A stretch of 64,000 nucleotides of DNA from Bacteroidia bacterium. Its GTDB lineage: Bacteria > Bacteroidota > Bacteroidia > AKYH767-A > OLB10. This document shows positions 6,805 to 15,742 of the stretch, piece by piece (the stretch's first letter is position 1; the number at the start of each line of letters is the position of its first letter). Both the position numbers and the translations under genes were made by a program. The notes under the pieces are model-generated. The model saw nothing but the letters and a program-made list of their open reading frames with translations. It had not been told where the DNA came from and did no database searches. The stretch is taken from NCBI GenBank assembly GCA_037045145.1, contig JBAOIA010000011.1, positions 1,860,001-1,924,000 of the forward strand. The letters run 5' to 3'.

Positions 6805-9336
6805 TTAGAAATTATCGTAGCGGTCGTTTTTCTTGGTCAACTTTAAATCCTGAAGTACACTAGACTTTACGTTAATTTGAAAATAATAGTTGGCCTGATA
6901 GCCGAAAGGCACCCAGTTAAGACGCATTTCCCAGCAATGTAAATCACGATAAAATCCTAGTGAGGTATAAGACTGCTTTTTGGTTTGAAAATCATAACCT
7001 GAATTGAATGTTATCTTCCAATGTTCTGTCAATGAAATATCTCCATTGAAACCAACGATTTGCGATAAATTTCCTTTCTCATTTGTCGGTCGTGAATAGG
7101 TAATGCTGTAATTGACAGACAAATTATAGGGTACAGAAAAGTCAACATAATCATCAGGATGATCATTGATTTCTTTTACCTGCTCCATGGTTCCTTTTAA
7201 ACTTTTTTTATTTCCTTTCTGACGATTCAGATTAAAACCAACACTACCACCGGCTGAGGTGAGTCGTGCAATTTTTCCATTCTCTGTAAGAGAATATTTT
7301 GCAATTCGTATTCCTTGATCGTTCATCAGATATGGATCAAAAGTTCCTGATGCTGTTAAGCTAACCATATCAAAAAGCGTAGTTCGGGCATTCATACCGA
7401 TGGGCGAGAGATTAAATGAATCTGCTGATAAGTTGTATGATGCAGATAAACCAAAACTTTCCAGAATTTTAATCTTTTTAATGTTGACAGCTGTATCAGT
7501 ATATTGTCTGGTTTTCATCTCCAGATTATTGTCTAAACTAAAACTAAGCAAATTTGATTTCCCTTGTGAAGGTCCGCCATAAAGTGTGTTTTCGTAGATG
7601 GAATAACGTCTGCTGTTGCCAATGCTATCTGTTTGCACAGTTTTATAATAACCATATTTATTCTCACCAAAATCCGGTCTGTACATATAGCTTAATGTTG
7701 GTGAAAGCACATGTCTTATTGCAGCTATTTTCCCTTTCTTGAATTGCTTCATACCATAAATTCTTGTGTTCAGACTTAACGAGCCGTTGTATTCATGTGC
7801 AGCGTTGAATCCTTTAACAGTGTCGGTCATAATGCTGTTATTTTCGGCATCAAATCGTTGCTTGTAGGTTTCTATATACCAGCGTTCGTTAAAATTGATT
7901 ACCGGTGTAAGATTAAAATATTTCATCACTTTAAATGATGCACTGACCGGAATGTTATGTTGCATCCCGTTTTTCATCTTTTGCAGTGTCGTGTTTTTGA
8001 AAAATAAACTATCGGGATTCTGTAATTGATTTTGTAATGTGCTGCTATAACCAACACTTATTTTTTCATACCATGCAAGTGTGCCTTCCTGTTCTTTTTT
8101 ACGGAATGGATAGATGGTATTCATGCTCAGATTAATGCTTGGTGCAGTTAAATAAATTATTTTGGTTTGCGTGTTTTGCGAATGGGTGATGGCAGATGAG
8201 AAGTTGAGTTGTTTATTGAAAAATGAGCGTGAATAAGAAATTGATGAATTGAACGTGTTGGTCAGGTAGTTTGATGCACTTGAAATATTTCTGGTATAAT
8301 AGTCGTTTGAGCCTGCACGAACAGAAGCGGAGAAAATTCCGTTGGGTCTGGCTTTTGGATCTTGTAAGTGACTCCAGTTTATGAAAAACTCTTTACTTCG
8401 GCTATAGTCAGGTAAATCTTTTTCGCTCACTTTAATAATAGAGTAGAGGAAGGATAAATTTCCATTATAATGATAACGGTTATTATATCGTGAAGATGCT
8501 TTTACAGCCCAGCTGCCAAGTGTATAAATATCTGCTGTAAGTTGAAGGTCAACATGATCGCTAATTCCAAAATAATATCCACCATTTTTAAAGAAAAATC
8601 CAAGTGCATTGCTTTCACCGTATGCAGGAAATAATATTCCTGAGCTTCGACCTTTAGTGTTAGGAAATAACCCAAAAGGAATGGCTGCAGGTGCTGGAAC
8701 ATCGCCAATAATCAGATAAGCCGGCCCTGTAATTATTTTATTGTTGGGAATTACTTTGAGTTTATTTGCTGCAATATAGTAGTGTGGGGTATCTAAACTA
8801 CAGGTAGTGTATTTGCCATAGCGTATATAACTGCTTTCATCAACTTTTTTAACTATGGCACCATGTATAAAGCCATCGCCTTGCTGTGTTATGACATGAT
8901 AAACCTTACCTTTCTTCGTGTCGAAGTTATAACGCATGGTATCTGCTTTAAATTCATCATCGCCTTCCTTAAAAACGGGCATTCCATAAAGTTTTCCTGA
9001 TGAATCGCGGAGACCTGCCGAAAAAACATTCTTTGTATTCCAGTCAACTTCAATATAGGCAGCCTTAAGTTCAATATTTTCATAATTAACCTGAGCTTTT
9101 TCATACATAAAAACCTTTTCATGCTCAATGTCAAATTCAATGGTGTCATCAGCAACATAATGAACTTTTGATTTTATGTCATTGTTGACCCCTGTTTTAA
9201 TGGTGTCTTTAGACACTGTATCAATGGATAATGAATCTTTTAGAGGCGTTTGTGCAAGTATATTTTCAGTTGAAAATATAATGACCGTCAGGCACCACAA
9301 TATTGTAATCGTTAATAAGTTTTTAAAAACGGTCAT
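6805..9336 (-). CDS. lptD: LPS assembly outer membrane protein LptD (Bacteroidota form)
   Basis: The 843-residue precursor has a signal peptide of about 28 residues, a periplasmic OstA-type jelly-roll region (about 55-165: FDIEHEKVFMYEKAQVNYENI and related strands) and a long C-terminal part rich in alternating aromatic beta strands, as in a 26-strand barrel. The segment PAAIPFGLFP...SSGILFPAYGE (near 215-240) is the conserved link between domains. LptD with LptE inserts LPS in the outer leaflet. The paired cysteines used in Proteobacteria are not evident, which is common outside that group. It is transcribed divergently from the SPOR amidase gene and ends 2 nt from rnz. Confidence 0.9.
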   Translation of the reverse strand: MTVFKNLLTITILWCLTVIIFSTENILAQTPLKDSLSIDTVSKDTIKTGVNNDIKSKVHYVADDTIEFDIEHEKVFMYEKAQVNYENIELKAAYIEVDWNTKNVFSAGLRDSSGKLYGMPVFKEGDDEFKADTMRYNFDTKKGKVYHVITQQGDGFIHGAIVKKVDESSYIRYGKYTTCSLDTPHYYIAANKLKVIPNNKIITGPAYLIIGDVPAPAAIPFGLFPNTKGRSSGILFPAYGESNALGFFFKNGGYYFGISDHVDLQLTADIYTLGSWAVKASSRYNNRYHYNGNLSFLYSIIKVSEKDLPDYSRSKEFFINWSHLQDPKARPNGIFSASVRAGSNDYYTRNISSASNYLTNTFNSSISYSRSFFNKQLNFSSAITHSQNTQTKIIYLTAPSINLSMNTIYPFRKKEQEGTLAWYEKISVGYSSTLQNQLQNPDSLFFKNTTLQKMKNGMQHNIPVSASFKVMKYFNLTPVINFNERWYIETYKQRFDAENNSIMTDTVKGFNAAHEYNGSLSLNTRIYGMKQFKKGKIAAIRHVLSPTLSYMYRPDFGENKYGYYKTVQTDSIGNSRRYSIYENTLYGGPSQGKSNLLSFSLDNNLEMKTRQYTDTAVNIKKIKILESFGLSASYNLSADSFNLSPIGMNARTTLFDMVSLTASGTFDPYLMNDQGIRIAKYSLTENGKIARLTSAGGSVGFNLNRQKGNKKSLKGTMEQVKEINDHPDDYVDFSVPYNLSVNYSITYSRPTNEKGNLSQIVGFNGDISLTEHWKITFNSGYDFQTKKQSYTSLGFYRDLHCWEMRLNWVPFGYQANYYFQINVKSSVLQDLKLTKKNDRYDNF

Positions 9337-9367
9337 TTACAAAAAAAGGAGATGGAGTTAAAAACGA

Positions 9368-9375
9368 TATTTTTG
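9368..9375 (+). promoter_or_regulatory. -7 box for the amidase/MCE operon
   Basis: TATTTTTG matches TAnnTTTG and lies 54 nt before the ATG at 9430. It is only 6 nt from the opposing lptD -7 box, so the two polymerases would compete for the same DNA. No clear -33 TTG is visible. Confidence 0.45.
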
Positions 9376-9381
9376 GAGCCG

Positions 9382-9415
9382 CAAAGGTAATTGAACAGAA
9401 TTTAACACCATCCAA
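9382..9415 (-). promoter_or_regulatory. Promoter of lptD
   Basis: On the minus strand, TACCTTTG (9389-9382) fits TAnnTTTG, and TTTG at 9416-9413 gives a -33 element at a spacing of about 23 nt. The leader to the lptD start at 9336 would be about 39 nt. Confidence 0.5.
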
Positions 9416-9429
9416 AGAAACGCAGAATC

Positions 9430-10827
9430 ATGTTGTTTATTTATAAGATGATAAAAATAAGGGTCATTTTTACAATATCATTGTTGTTTTTTATTTGTAT
9501 TTCAGCGTCTAATGGAACCTATAAGGAGCCGTATCGAATCAAGACCATCGTAATAGACCCCGGTCATGGCGGACATGACTCAGGTTGCTTAGGTGCCTCT
9601 TCCAAAGAAAAACAAATTGCACTTGAAGTAGCACTGAAATTGGGAGAAATGATTACTCAAAAATACCCTGATGTAAAGGTTATTTACACCAGAAAAACTG
9701 ACGAGTTTGTTGAATTGCATGAGCGCGCTGCAATTGCTAACCGTAATCATGCAGAGCTTTTTATTTGCATACACTGCAACTCCGGCAGCCCGGCAGCATT
9801 TGGAGCTGAAACCTATGTTATGGGTTTGCATAAAACAGAAGACAATCTTAATGTGGCTAAACGTGAAAATGCCGCAGTGCTGTTAGAAAAAGATTATAAA
9901 CAAAAGTATGATGGCTTTGATCCTAATTCGCCTGAAGCCAACATTGTTTTTACTTTATATCAAAATGCCTACCTGACACAAAGTCTCAAGTTTGCCTCGG
10001 CAGTTCAGCAGCAGTTTGAAGTGTATGCCGGACGTTATAACCGAGGTGTTAAGCAGGCAGGTTTTTTAGTACTTTATAAAACAGCTATGCCATCAGTTCT
10101 GATTGAAACCGGATTTTTAACAAACAGAACAGAGGAAAAATATTTGCTTACAGAGAAAGGTCAGAATGCTATTGCTTCAAGTATTTTCAGGGCTTTTATG
10201 GAGTATAAATTAGATATGGAAACTCCAGGAGCTAAAATTCCTCAAGGGAGTGCAGAGAATGACTTGAATAAAAACATATTAGAAGTAAAAAATAACGATA
10301 ATCAATCGGATAAGGAAACCACACAACCACCTCAAAAGGCAACTGATAGTGAGAAAAATACAGCAACGCCAAACAACACTAAAGAAAATCAGGAAGTAAA
10401 AAAGGAAACAGTCAAAAAGAATACAGACACACCTGTTACCCAAAAGGAGACGCACCCAGCAGAAAATAACAAAACAGAAACTACTGTTAAGCCTATTGCT
10501 TCTAAAGAAAAGGTGATTCCTTCAGAGGTGAAGAAAGAAAATGCCAATTCAGATAAATTACCTGATTTTTTTTATACCGTACAGCTGGCAGCAATGCCAG
10601 AGGCATCAAAAGAAGAATTAAAGCGATTTGAAAATCTGCCCGACATTAATACTTTTAAAGCAGAAAATGGGATGATTAGAGTATGCCAGGGTGTTTTTAC
10701 AACGCATGCCAAAGCATTATCAGCACAATCACAGCTTAGGGCAAAGGGGTATAAAGATGCATTTGTTACGCCTTACTATAAAGGCAAGCGAATTTCAAAT
10801 AAAGAGGCAGAAGCAATAAAAAAATAA
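9430..10827 (+). CDS. N-acetylmuramoyl-L-alanine amidase with C-terminal SPOR domain
   Basis: The domains in order are a signal peptide (about 1-28; the start could also be ATG 9448), an Amidase_3 zinc domain (about 36-255), a long Lys/Thr/Glu-rich linker (about 265-375) and a SPOR domain (about 378-455). Zinc and catalytic motifs are visible: IDPGHGGHDSG with His46, IHCNSG with His115, and the IETGFLTN segment with the catalytic Glu. The enzyme cuts the amide between MurNAc and the stem peptide. The SPOR domain would target it to denuded septal glycan, so the expected role is daughter-cell separation. The gene is 11 nt upstream of an MCE-family gene. Confidence 0.92.
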   Translation: MLFIYKMIKIRVIFTISLLFFICISASNGTYKEPYRIKTIVIDPGHGGHDSGCLGASSKEKQIALEVALKLGEMITQKYPDVKVIYTRKTDEFVELHERAAIANRNHAELFICIHCNSGSPAAFGAETYVMGLHKTEDNLNVAKRENAAVLLEKDYKQKYDGFDPNSPEANIVFTLYQNAYLTQSLKFASAVQQQFEVYAGRYNRGVKQAGFLVLYKTAMPSVLIETGFLTNRTEEKYLLTEKGQNAIASSIFRAFMEYKLDMETPGAKIPQGSAENDLNKNILEVKNNDNQSDKETTQPPQKATDSEKNTATPNNTKENQEVKKETVKKNTDTPVTQKETHPAENNKTETTVKPIASKEKVIPSEVKKENANSDKLPDFFYTVQLAAMPEASKEELKRFENLPDINTFKAENGMIRVCQGVFTTHAKALSAQSQLRAKGYKDAFVTPYYKGKRISNKEAEAIKK

Positions 10828-10838
10828 ATTCAAATCAC

Positions 10839-11768
10839 GTGAAAATATCAAACGAAGTAAAAGTAGGCATAGCATTTACACTTACCATAGCCGGTTTTTT
10901 CTGGGGTATGAACTTTTTAAAAGGGACAGATTTATTCTCTACATCAAACAAATATTATGTTGTTTATGACGATGTGAATGGTATCGTAAAATCGAACCCT
11001 GTAATTATGAATGGGTTTAAAATTGGGCAGGTAGATAAAATTATTTATGCCGAAGACAAAAGCGGACGGCTTATTGTTACTCTAAGAGTAGATGATAATG
11101 TTTTTATTCCCAAATCGTCAAATGCAGTTATTGTTTCAAGTGATTTGTTAGGCTCAAAGGCCATAGAACTTGAAATGAGTGAGGACAAAACACCTGCAAA
11201 AAATGGCGATACCCTTGTAGGTAATGTGCAGTCAGGGTTAACAGATCAGATTAAACCATTAAAGAGTAAGGCAGAAGGATTGGTTACCTCACTCGATTCA
11301 TTATCGTTTGCATTAACACAACTCATCAATGAGCGTTCACGCAGCAGCCTGAATAATATTTTTGCTAATCTGGAGCACACTACTGAAGGTCTGGATAAAA
11401 TGGTGAATAATTCAAATAGTAAGCTCAACAGTATGCTTGCAAATATTGATGGTGTAGCCGGAAACCTCAACAATAAACAGTCTGACATCAATGGTATTTT
11501 AAAAAATGTTAACTCACTAAGCGATTCGCTTAGCCGATTGCAACTTAACCTCACCATTGAAAAACTCAATAAAACTATTGCCGAACTAAACAGTGTGTTA
11601 GGCAAAATTGATAACTCGCAAGGCAGTTTGGGTAAGTTGGTTAATGACGACAGTCTTTACAATAACCTCAATAGTGCATCTGCTAATCTTGATAAACTTC
11701 TCATTGACTTAAAGGCAAACCCCGGAAGGTATGTTAACATTTCTGTGTTTGGTAAGAAAAATAAATAA
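10839..11768 (+). CDS. MCE/MlaD family lipid-transport protein
   Basis: This 309-residue protein starts with GTG at 10839. One N-terminal membrane anchor (about 8-28, VGIAFTLTIAGFFWGMNFL) is followed by an MCE domain (about 38-115; YYVVYDDVNGIVKSNPVIMNG) and a long heptad-rich, Asn/Ser/Leu-rich coiled region to about 300. MCE proteins are periplasmic substrate-binding parts of Mla-like systems that move phospholipids between membranes. The usual neighbours, an MlaE permease and MlaF ATPase, are not in the window. Coupling to a cell-wall amidase gene suggests a shared envelope transcript. Confidence 0.85.
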   Translation: MKISNEVKVGIAFTLTIAGFFWGMNFLKGTDLFSTSNKYYVVYDDVNGIVKSNPVIMNGFKIGQVDKIIYAEDKSGRLIVTLRVDDNVFIPKSSNAVIVSSDLLGSKAIELEMSEDKTPAKNGDTLVGNVQSGLTDQIKPLKSKAEGLVTSLDSLSFALTQLINERSRSSLNNIFANLEHTTEGLDKMVNNSNSKLNSMLANIDGVAGNLNNKQSDINGILKNVNSLSDSLSRLQLNLTIEKLNKTIAELNSVLGKIDNSQGSLGKLVNDDSLYNNLNSASANLDKLLIDLKANPGRYVNISVFGKKNK

Positions 11769-11819
11769 CAACGCCAGCTTTATATCACACCTCAAGCAGT
11801 AGCTTTCTCCTAGCGAAGT

Positions 11820-12443
11820 TTATTTATTCCTCCTTGTTAATTCGTCTCTGATTTTAGAAGCAGCTTCATAATCTTCGTTGTCAATGGCATTAATAAGTGC
11901 TTCGTTAAGCTCCTCAGTGGAAAGGTGTGAAAAATCGTTTAAAGCAAGTGTTTTGGGCTTTTTTCTTTGAGGAGGAAAAGTCTTTTCAGGTTTGGTAATT
12001 TCATTCGGTTCATCACTTACATTTAGTTCTCCTTCAATTTCAACTCCGGCCTGCGACAATATGAAGTCAAATGTATAAATCGGACAGTTAAAACGAACGG
12101 CTAAGGCAATTGCATCACTGGTGCGGGCATCAATTTCAAGTTGTTTTTCGCCATTGCTGCAGACAATCTTTGAATAAAAAACACCTTCTTTCAAGTTGTA
12201 GATTGTTACTTCATTAATATGGATTCCGAAAGAAATAGAGAAGTTTTTAAAAAGATCATGTGTAAGCGGTCGGCTGGGAGTCATGTTTTCCAACTCAACG
12301 GCTATAGCCTGAGCCTCATAACCACCAATGATTATAGGTAGCCTTCGTGTGCCGCCCTGCTCATTCAATACCAAGGCATAGGCTCCACTTTGTGCCTGAC
12401 TATAAGACAAACCGAAAATATCGAGTCTTATTTTTTTCATCAA
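11820..12443 (-). CDS. Bifunctional nuclease family protein (DUF151) with UVR motif
   Basis: The protein has 207 residues. The first 145 or so form the BFN/DUF151 domain (GLSYSQAQSGAYALVLNE near 11-28; ARTSDAIALAVRFNCPIY near 105-122). A charged linker leads to a C-terminal UVR-type helical pair (about 173-205, EELNEALINAIDNEDYEAA). Related plant and bacterial proteins have RNase/DNase activity in vitro, while the UVR motif normally binds UvrB/UvrC or Clp partners. The gene lies 30 nt downstream of etfA on the same strand, so it is probably co-transcribed with etfBA. Confidence 0.85.
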   Translation of the reverse strand: MMKKIRLDIFGLSYSQAQSGAYALVLNEQGGTRRLPIIIGGYEAQAIAVELENMTPSRPLTHDLFKNFSISFGIHINEVTIYNLKEGVFYSKIVCSNGEKQLEIDARTSDAIALAVRFNCPIYTFDFILSQAGVEIEGELNVSDEPNEITKPEKTFPPQRKKPKTLALNDFSHLSTEELNEALINAIDNEDYEAASKIRDELTRRNK

Positions 12444-12473
12444 GGTTTAAAAGTAAACAAACTTTTAATATAA

Positions 12474-13451
12474 TCAGCCATTAGCGGCTTTAAATTTTTT
12501 AACCTCTTCAATAAGCTTTGGTACTACTTCAAATGCATCACCAACAATACCATAATCAGCTGCTTTAAAGAATGGGGCTTCCGGATCTTTATTAATAACC
12601 ACAATAGTTTTGGAGGAACTAACACCGGCAAGATGCTGTATTGCACCGGATATACCAATGGCAATGTATAAGTTAGGACTTATTGCCAATCCTGTCTGTC
12701 CAACGTGTTCGCTATGTGGACGCCAATGTGCATCACTAACAGGCTTAGAACATGCTGTTGCAGCACCTAATAAAGTTGCAAGTTCTTCTACCATTCCCCA
12801 GTTTTCAGGTCCTTTTAAACCACGACCAGCAGATACAACAATCTCGGCTTCAGGTAAAGAAATTTTATCTGAAGCTTTTACGATCTCTTTTACCAGAGCA
12901 GTAAAATCGCTGTCAGCAACAGATGGACTAAATGACTCAACTGTGCCCGATGCCTGATTCTCTTCTGCTTTGAAACTGTTTGGCGAAACAGTAATAACTT
13001 TTATGGAAGAGGTCAACTCAATGTCAGCAAATGCTTTGCCTGAAAAGGCTGAAGTTCTCACCTTAAAACCATTGCTTAAATCAGGTAAACCAACAGCACC
13101 ATCAACCATTCCGGCTTTAAGCTTAACAGTAACCCTTGGTGCCATAGCCTTGCCATTAAATGTGTTTGAAATTACTACAACCGATGCATTGCTTTGTTTT
13201 GCTGCTTCTGCAACTACTGAAGCGTACGCTTGATTTATAAATTGCTTTAATTTTTCATTTGTTACATGTAAAACTTTATCAGCACCATAGCGGCCTGCCT
13301 TGTTTTGCTCATCAGGTGCTAAATCACCAACAGCAAGTGCAGTTAAGGTGCCTCCTGAGTTTTTAGCAATTGCTTTACCATAACTTAAAACTTCCGTTGC
13401 CGATTTTTTTAATTTTCCTTCTGCAGTTTCTATATATACAAGAACATTCAT
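12474..13451 (-). CDS. etfA: Electron transfer flavoprotein alpha subunit
   Basis: At 325 residues it has the normal EtfA length. The C-terminal FAD domain is clear: SAGRGLKGPENWGMVEELA (about 208-226), the HVGQTGLAISPNLYIAIGISGAIQH segment and the NKDPEAPFF tail that contacts FAD. The N-terminal half is the alpha/beta domain shared with EtfB. The heterodimer passes electrons from acyl-CoA and other dehydrogenases to ETF-quinone oxidoreductase. It is 24 nt downstream of etfB. No dehydrogenase or quinone oxidoreductase gene is adjacent. Confidence 0.95.
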   Translation of the reverse strand: MNVLVYIETAEGKLKKSATEVLSYGKAIAKNSGGTLTALAVGDLAPDEQNKAGRYGADKVLHVTNEKLKQFINQAYASVVAEAAKQSNASVVVISNTFNGKAMAPRVTVKLKAGMVDGAVGLPDLSNGFKVRTSAFSGKAFADIELTSSIKVITVSPNSFKAEENQASGTVESFSPSVADSDFTALVKEIVKASDKISLPEAEIVVSAGRGLKGPENWGMVEELATLLGAATACSKPVSDAHWRPHSEHVGQTGLAISPNLYIAIGISGAIQHLAGVSSSKTIVVINKDPEAPFFKAADYGIVGDAFEVVPKLIEEVKKFKAANG

Positions 13452-13475
13452 ATCTTAATTCTCAGATTTATATTA

Positions 13476-14213
13476 TTAAATAACTTTAGCTTCTATGTGT
13501 AATGCATCTACAAGTGCTTTTACATTTGATGCATCAATTAACTTTACCTGTGTTCGTGGCGCAGGTTTATCATAACCTACCAATTGCTGATGTGTTTCCG
13601 TAGCAACTGCAGCAACAGCCTGCAAAGGCTTGGTGCGGGCACTCATTATTCCGCGCATGTTGGGAATACGTGGTTCAGCCATCCCTTCAGTTGCACTAAC
13701 AACAAGTGGAGTAGGACATGAAACAATTTCTTTACCTCCTTCAATTTCGCGCTCAAGGGTAACATTTTTATCAGCTACTTCAAGCGATTTTACAATGCTT
13801 ACTGATGGAATGTTTAATAGCTCACCAACCATTGCTGCAACTTGCGAACCATTGTAATCAATAGATTCACGACCTGTAAGAATCAAATCAAAACTATTTT
13901 TCGATGCATAGTCTGCAATTTGTGCAGCAACAAAAGAAGCGTTTGCCGGATTGGCATCTATCCGCACAGCATCTGTTGCGCCAATGGCTAAAGCTTTGCG
14001 CAAAGTGGCATCTGTGGTAGCATCACCAACATTAATTACAGTAACGGTTCCACCTGATTTTTCAGTCAGTTCCAATGCACGAGTAAGAGCAATTTCATCA
14101 TAAGGGTTGATAATGTATTGTATGCCTGATGTAGCAATAGATTTATTGTCGGCAGTGAAACTTATTTTGGTTGTCGTGTCGGGTACATGACTGATACAAA
14201 CTAAAATTTTCAT
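13476..14213 (-). CDS. etfB: Electron transfer flavoprotein beta subunit
   Basis: This 245-residue EtfB has the AMP-binding signature VINVGDATTDATLRKALAIG (about 60-79) and the RESIDYNGSQVAAMVGE segment that docks with EtfA. A start at 14213 is supported by MKILVCISHVPDT, a typical EtfB N-terminus. It is the first gene of etfB-etfA-bfn, with a TAnnTTTG box 33-40 nt upstream. Confidence 0.95.
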   Translation of the reverse strand: MKILVCISHVPDTTTKISFTADNKSIATSGIQYIINPYDEIALTRALELTEKSGGTVTVINVGDATTDATLRKALAIGATDAVRIDANPANASFVAAQIADYASKNSFDLILTGRESIDYNGSQVAAMVGELLNIPSVSIVKSLEVADKNVTLEREIEGGKEIVSCPTPLVVSATEGMAEPRIPNMRGIMSARTKPLQAVAAVATETHQQLVGYDKPAPRTQVKLIDASNVKALVDALHIEAKVI

Positions 14214-14245
14214 ATTTAAAATGATTAACTACTTTTTTCGGAATG

Positions 14246-14253
14246 CAAAAATA
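14246..14253 (-). promoter_or_regulatory. -7 box for etfBA
   Basis: TATTTTTG on the minus strand matches TAnnTTTG, 33 nt from the etfB start. No clear -33 TTG is seen. Confidence 0.45.
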
Positions 14254-14290
14254 GGTATTATTGTACTTCATTGAAATAAATGTGAATGAA

Positions 14291-14611
14291 ATGTCAACAG
14301 ACAGACTTCAGCAACTAGAGGCTATGTATGCCGATAATCCACAGGAATTGTTTGTTTTATACGCCCTTGCACTAGAACACGTTAAGCTAAATAATGAGGA
14401 GCAGTCTGTAAATTATTTTGAGAAGGTTTTATCAGTAAGCAGAAGTTATTTACCTGTTTTTTATCAGTATGCTTTGTTCTTACAGGATATAGATCTCTTA
14501 AAAGCCAGAAAATTATGTCAGGAAGGTCTTTTGCTGGCAGAAAATCAACGCAAACAAAAAACTAAGGCAGAACTGCAGTCTCTTTTAGAACAATTGTCAG
14601 ATGGCGATTAA
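14291..14611 (+). CDS. Small TPR-like protein
   Basis: From the ATG at 14291 the product has 106 residues; an upstream TTG at 14261 would give 116. It is all helical, with one to two tetratricopeptide-like repeats (FVLYALALEHVKLNNEEQSVNYFEKVL, FYQYALFLQDIDLLKARKLCQEGL). Such short TPR proteins act as protein-protein adaptors. No partner can be named. It is divergent from etfB and followed by the YtxH cluster after a new promoter box. No signal peptide is seen. Confidence 0.65.
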   Translation: MSTDRLQQLEAMYADNPQELFVLYALALEHVKLNNEEQSVNYFEKVLSVSRSYLPVFYQYALFLQDIDLLKARKLCQEGLLLAENQRKQKTKAELQSLLEQLSDGD

Positions 14612-14670
14612 ACAATTACCCACCTATGTTGTTTTGCTAAAATATTCATCAATAAACTGTAAAGGGTGAT

Positions 14671-14678
14671 TATCTTTG
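14671..14678 (+). promoter_or_regulatory. -7 box for the YtxH/holin-like operon
   Basis: TATCTTTG matches TAnnTTTG and ends 28 nt before the ATG at 14707. The -33 region has no clear TTG. Confidence 0.5.
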
Positions 14679-14706
14679 TAAAATAAAATTATTAAAATAA
14701 TATGCT

Positions 14707-14937
14707 ATGTCTAATGGTTCAAAAATTTTAGGTGCGCTGCTGATAGGGGCTGCTGCCGGTGCTATACTCGGAGTGTTATTTGCTCCTGATAAAGGCGAAG
14801 AAACACGCAGAAAAATCAGAAAAAAAGGAGAAGATATCCTCGATGATATCAAACGAAAAATAAATGAAGCTAATGATGAACTTGATAACTTGTCCAAAGA
14901 AATGGAAGATGGCAATCCATCAGCTAAAGAATATTGA
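14707..14937 (+). CDS. YtxH domain-containing protein
   Basis: This 76-residue protein has one N-terminal hydrophobic, glycine/alanine-rich segment (about 7-26, ILGALLIGAAAGAILGVLFA) followed by PDKGEETRRKIRKKGEDI, the classic YtxH/gas-vesicle-GvpP-like signature, then a charged amphipathic helix. Family members are small membrane-associated proteins often induced by general stress. Their biochemical role is unknown. It is the first of three small genes that overlap or nearly overlap. Confidence 0.85.
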   Translation: MSNGSKILGALLIGAAAGAILGVLFAPDKGEETRRKIRKKGEDILDDIKRKINEANDELDNLSKEMEDGNPSAKEY

Positions 14938-14951
14938 TCGTAATTTGGAAT

Positions 14952-15317
14952 ATGCCACAGGAAAAAAATACGCTGCAGACACTTTACGAAGAGGCACGGG
15001 AATATGTTGAGGTAAAACTTGAGTTAACCTATCTTAATTTTCAGCAAAAACTGTCTGAAATAGTATCGTCACTTACAGTTGTGTTTGTTATTGCCATTCT
15101 TGCATTGGTTGTTTTTGCATTTTTAAGTGTTGGATTAGCATTACTGATAGGTCAATATTTAAACAGTATGTATGCAGGCTTTTTTATTATGGCATTGTTC
15201 TTTTTTGTTTTATTGATTGGTGTAGCTGTGTTTTCACAACGACTGATAAAAGAGCCTTTAATGGATTTTATTATCAAACGACTTAATAGTTCTGAAAAAA
15301 ATGCAGCTGATGAATAA
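14952..15317 (+). CDS. Holin-superfamily-like small membrane protein (Phage_holin_3_6 type)
   Basis: From the ATG at 14952 the protein has 121 residues. An amphipathic N-terminal helix (about 8-40) is followed by two strong membrane helices (about 43-70, LTVVFVIAILALVVFAFLSV; and 78-102), then a short basic tail (FIIKRL). This is the arrangement of the Phage_holin_3_6 family, which is common in non-phage bacterial genomes next to YtxH genes. No lysis gene is present, so this is unlikely to be a phage holin. It overlaps the next ORF by 17 nt. Confidence 0.7.
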   Translation: MPQEKNTLQTLYEEAREYVEVKLELTYLNFQQKLSEIVSSLTVVFVIAILALVVFAFLSVGLALLIGQYLNSMYAGFFIMALFFFVLLIGVAVFSQRLIKEPLMDFIIKRLNSSEKNAADE

Positions 15318-15735
15318 GTCAAAAATTACCAACTATAAAGAGTTGCTGGCAGCAAAAAATGTCTTGCATAAACGCAGTTTGGTTTTAGAAGACAAAATGA
15401 TTAATAATATCAACACATTGAAAAGTGAGTTGACACCAGCCAATATTCTGAATAAAACCTTTAAGTCATTATTGTTTGAAAACAAGACCGGCATTGCCGG
15501 TAGCGCATTAAGGATTGGTGCCGAGTATTTAATTGGCAGAGGTGCGCAACGTAAAAGTGGGTCGGCTTTGTATGGAACGTTAGGCTATGTTGCTGCAAAA
15601 TCACTGATTAGCTTTGCTCTTGAAAACAAAAAGTTTTTGCTGGATACTCTAAGTAAGTTGTTGAATAAAATTGACGTGAGAAAAAATGATCCGGATAATA
15701 TTTTTGATCAATCAACAGCTGATGATCACTTCTGA
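15301..15735 (+). CDS. Conserved helical protein downstream of YtxH/holin-like genes
   Basis: The 144-residue product is not assignable to a named family by eye. The first 60 residues are basic and helical (LHKRSLVLEDKMINN). A Gly/Ala-rich mildly hydrophobic part (about 60-105, GIAGSALRIGAEYLIGRGAQ and SALYGTLGYVAAKS) follows, and the tail is acidic. Overlap with the holin-like gene implies a shared transcript. A role as a membrane-peripheral partner of the two small membrane proteins is an inference. The start may be 15301 or ATG 15310. Confidence 0.6.
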   Translation: MQLMNKSKITNYKELLAAKNVLHKRSLVLEDKMINNINTLKSELTPANILNKTFKSLLFENKTGIAGSALRIGAEYLIGRGAQRKSGSALYGTLGYVAAKSLISFALENKKFLLDTLSKLLNKIDVRKNDPDNIFDQSTADDHF

Positions 15736-15742
15736 ATAGCGA

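Noticed and set aside
14952..15317. Phage holin suggesting a prophage remnant
   Set aside because: No endolysin, structural or integrase genes are nearby, and holin-3_6-like proteins next to YtxH are common in non-phage contexts.
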